DNA from: Poteriospumella lacustris
Taxonomy: Eukaryota; Sar; Chrysophyceae; Chromulinales; Dinobryaceae
DNA: 20,792 nt
Assembly: GCA_008000375.1 (NCBI GenBank)
Contig: SMOI01000178.1
Location: 23,471-44,262 of the forward strand
Direction: 5' to 3'
Each line of letters begins with the position of its first letter. Within the stretch, counting starts at the first letter, position 1. Below are positions 20,076 to 20,792 of this stretch, one piece after another. Position numbers and translations under genes: made by a program. The notes beneath the pieces were generated by a model, which worked only from the letters and a program-made list of their open reading frames with translations, was not told where the DNA came from and searched no databases.

Positions 20076-20771
20076 TCAACTCATCTTTTTCAATTTTCTA
20101 GGATTGTGCTCAGACCATTGCCCAAACAAGCAAATCAGCAACAAACCTAAGAAGCCTATTACAACGCATAATATTCCCGCGGTTGTGAAGTTCGAAGTCT
20201 TGGATACATCGAAGTCCAACGTTTCTTTCACGATCGCATCTGAAATTTTCTTCGCTTGGGTGCGTGCGACACGGCGCGACAAATCATACGGAGAAAAAAT
20301 GATCCCCCTTTCGATCTTCATCCGGGAATTCGGCTCCGGTGGTAATCGCACCTTCAGCTTGATCGAGTAGCCAAAGAACTTTTTGGGATCGGCTCGGACC
20401 TTCGCATGATCGACATACTCGCCGTTGGTATCGATTCTAATGAGTTCCGCATCAAGTAAATCTGTCTTTTGAAACTGAATAATGCTGGATGTTCCCAATC
20501 TGTTGTCGTCTATCTTGTAGAAGCACTCAGATTGGTAACACGCAACATTGTACTTGTAAGCATTGTCACGGCAGTGATATACTCCATAGCCCATTAAGAC
20601 CAAAAACACAAACGTCCAAAACACAGTGAGAGCAACCCACTTATCAACGGTTGGAACTCCTTTCACGCCATTTCCACCTCTTGGACCCCCACCATAGATC
20701 GGTAAGTCTTCTTGCAGCCCGAGAAACTTGCGAACGCTTTGAAGCCAGCCACCTTTCGACTCCGCCAGCAT
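20076..20771 (-). CDS. Two-helix ER membrane protein of unknown function
   Basis: 231 residues from ATG at 20771; the frame stays open over the 20 bases to the window edge, so the true start could be further out. A short Gly-rich cytosolic N-terminus is followed by one helix (about 47-66). Then comes a 130-residue soluble domain with three early cysteines (in YHCRD, VACYQ and SECFY) and a second helix (about 198-219). A roughly 12-residue tail ends KLKKMS. The last four residues, KKMS, fit the KKxx COPI-binding ER-retrieval signal, which requires a cytosolic C-terminus; with two helices the N-terminus is then also cytosolic and the middle domain lumenal. No known family is recognised. It is convergent with the MLO-like gene, whose stop is 324 bp away. 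The dilysine reading is established knowledge; residence in the ER is inference. Confidence 0.8.
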   Translation of the reverse strand: MLAESKGGWLQSVRKFLGLQEDLPIYGGGPRGGNGVKGVPTVDKWVALTVFWTFVFLVLMGYGVYHCRDNAYKYNVACYQSECFYKIDDNRLGTSSIIQFQKTDLLDAELIRIDTNGEYVDHAKVRADPKKFFGYSIKLKVRLPPEPNSRMKIERGIIFSPYDLSRRVARTQAKKISDAIVKETLDFDVSKTSNFTTAGILCVVIGFLGLLLICLFGQWSEHNPRKLKKMS

Positions 20772-20792
20772 TTCTGAATGATGGGAGGGGGG

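Noticed and set aside
1-20792. Bacterial operon, CRISPR array, insertion sequence or tRNA gene
   Set aside because: GyrA alone looks bacterial, but its leader and the intron-bearing neighbours are eukaryotic. No direct-repeat arrays, transposase motifs or cloverleaf sequences were seen on either strand.

Overview
This is nuclear DNA from a eukaryote, most likely an alga with a complex (secondary, red-derived) plastid, with a stramenopile as first guess. It carries 17 resolvable spliceosomal introns. All but one are 50-82 bp. The first gene is a DNA gyrase A whose N-terminus reads as a signal peptide followed by a transit-peptide-like stretch, which is the address used to reach such plastids. 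Placement below that level is inference.

Layout, left to right: (1) 1-1820, minus strand: plastid-type gyrA, cut off by the left edge. (2) 2012-2812, plus: a three-helix membrane-anchored dual-specificity phosphatase resembling PTPMT1, divergent from gyrA across 191 bp. (3) 2884-8293, minus: a ~1,720-residue armadillo-repeat protein in five exons, convergent with the phosphatase. (4) 8518-9953, minus: a 366-residue protein made almost wholly of about 15 MORN repeats, six exons, one of them closed by a GC-AG intron. (5) 9954-10753: 800 bp between divergent genes, with a 10-N assembly gap. (6) 10754-16771, plus: a CBP/p300-family histone acetyltransferase of 1,833 residues in five exons, with KIX, TAZ1, bromodomain, zinc-binding cysteine-rich region, HAT, ZZ and TAZ2 in that order. 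(7) 17298-19751, plus: a seven-helix, MLO-like membrane protein of 741 residues ending in two canonical EF-hands. (8) 20076-20771, minus: a two-helix membrane protein of 231 residues with a C-terminal dilysine ER-retrieval signal; it is not recognised.

The genes do not form a pathway. They serve plastid DNA topology, phosphoinositide or lipid dephosphorylation, scaffolding, chromatin acetylation and calcium-linked membrane function. Long uninterrupted reading frames misrepresent four of them. Splicing by hand restores repeat periodicity in the ARM and MORN genes, the TAZ2 domain of the acetyltransferase, and all seven helices plus EF-hands of the MLO-like protein. The most interesting item is the MLO-like protein with built-in EF-hands and a histidine-rich extracytosolic N-terminus.
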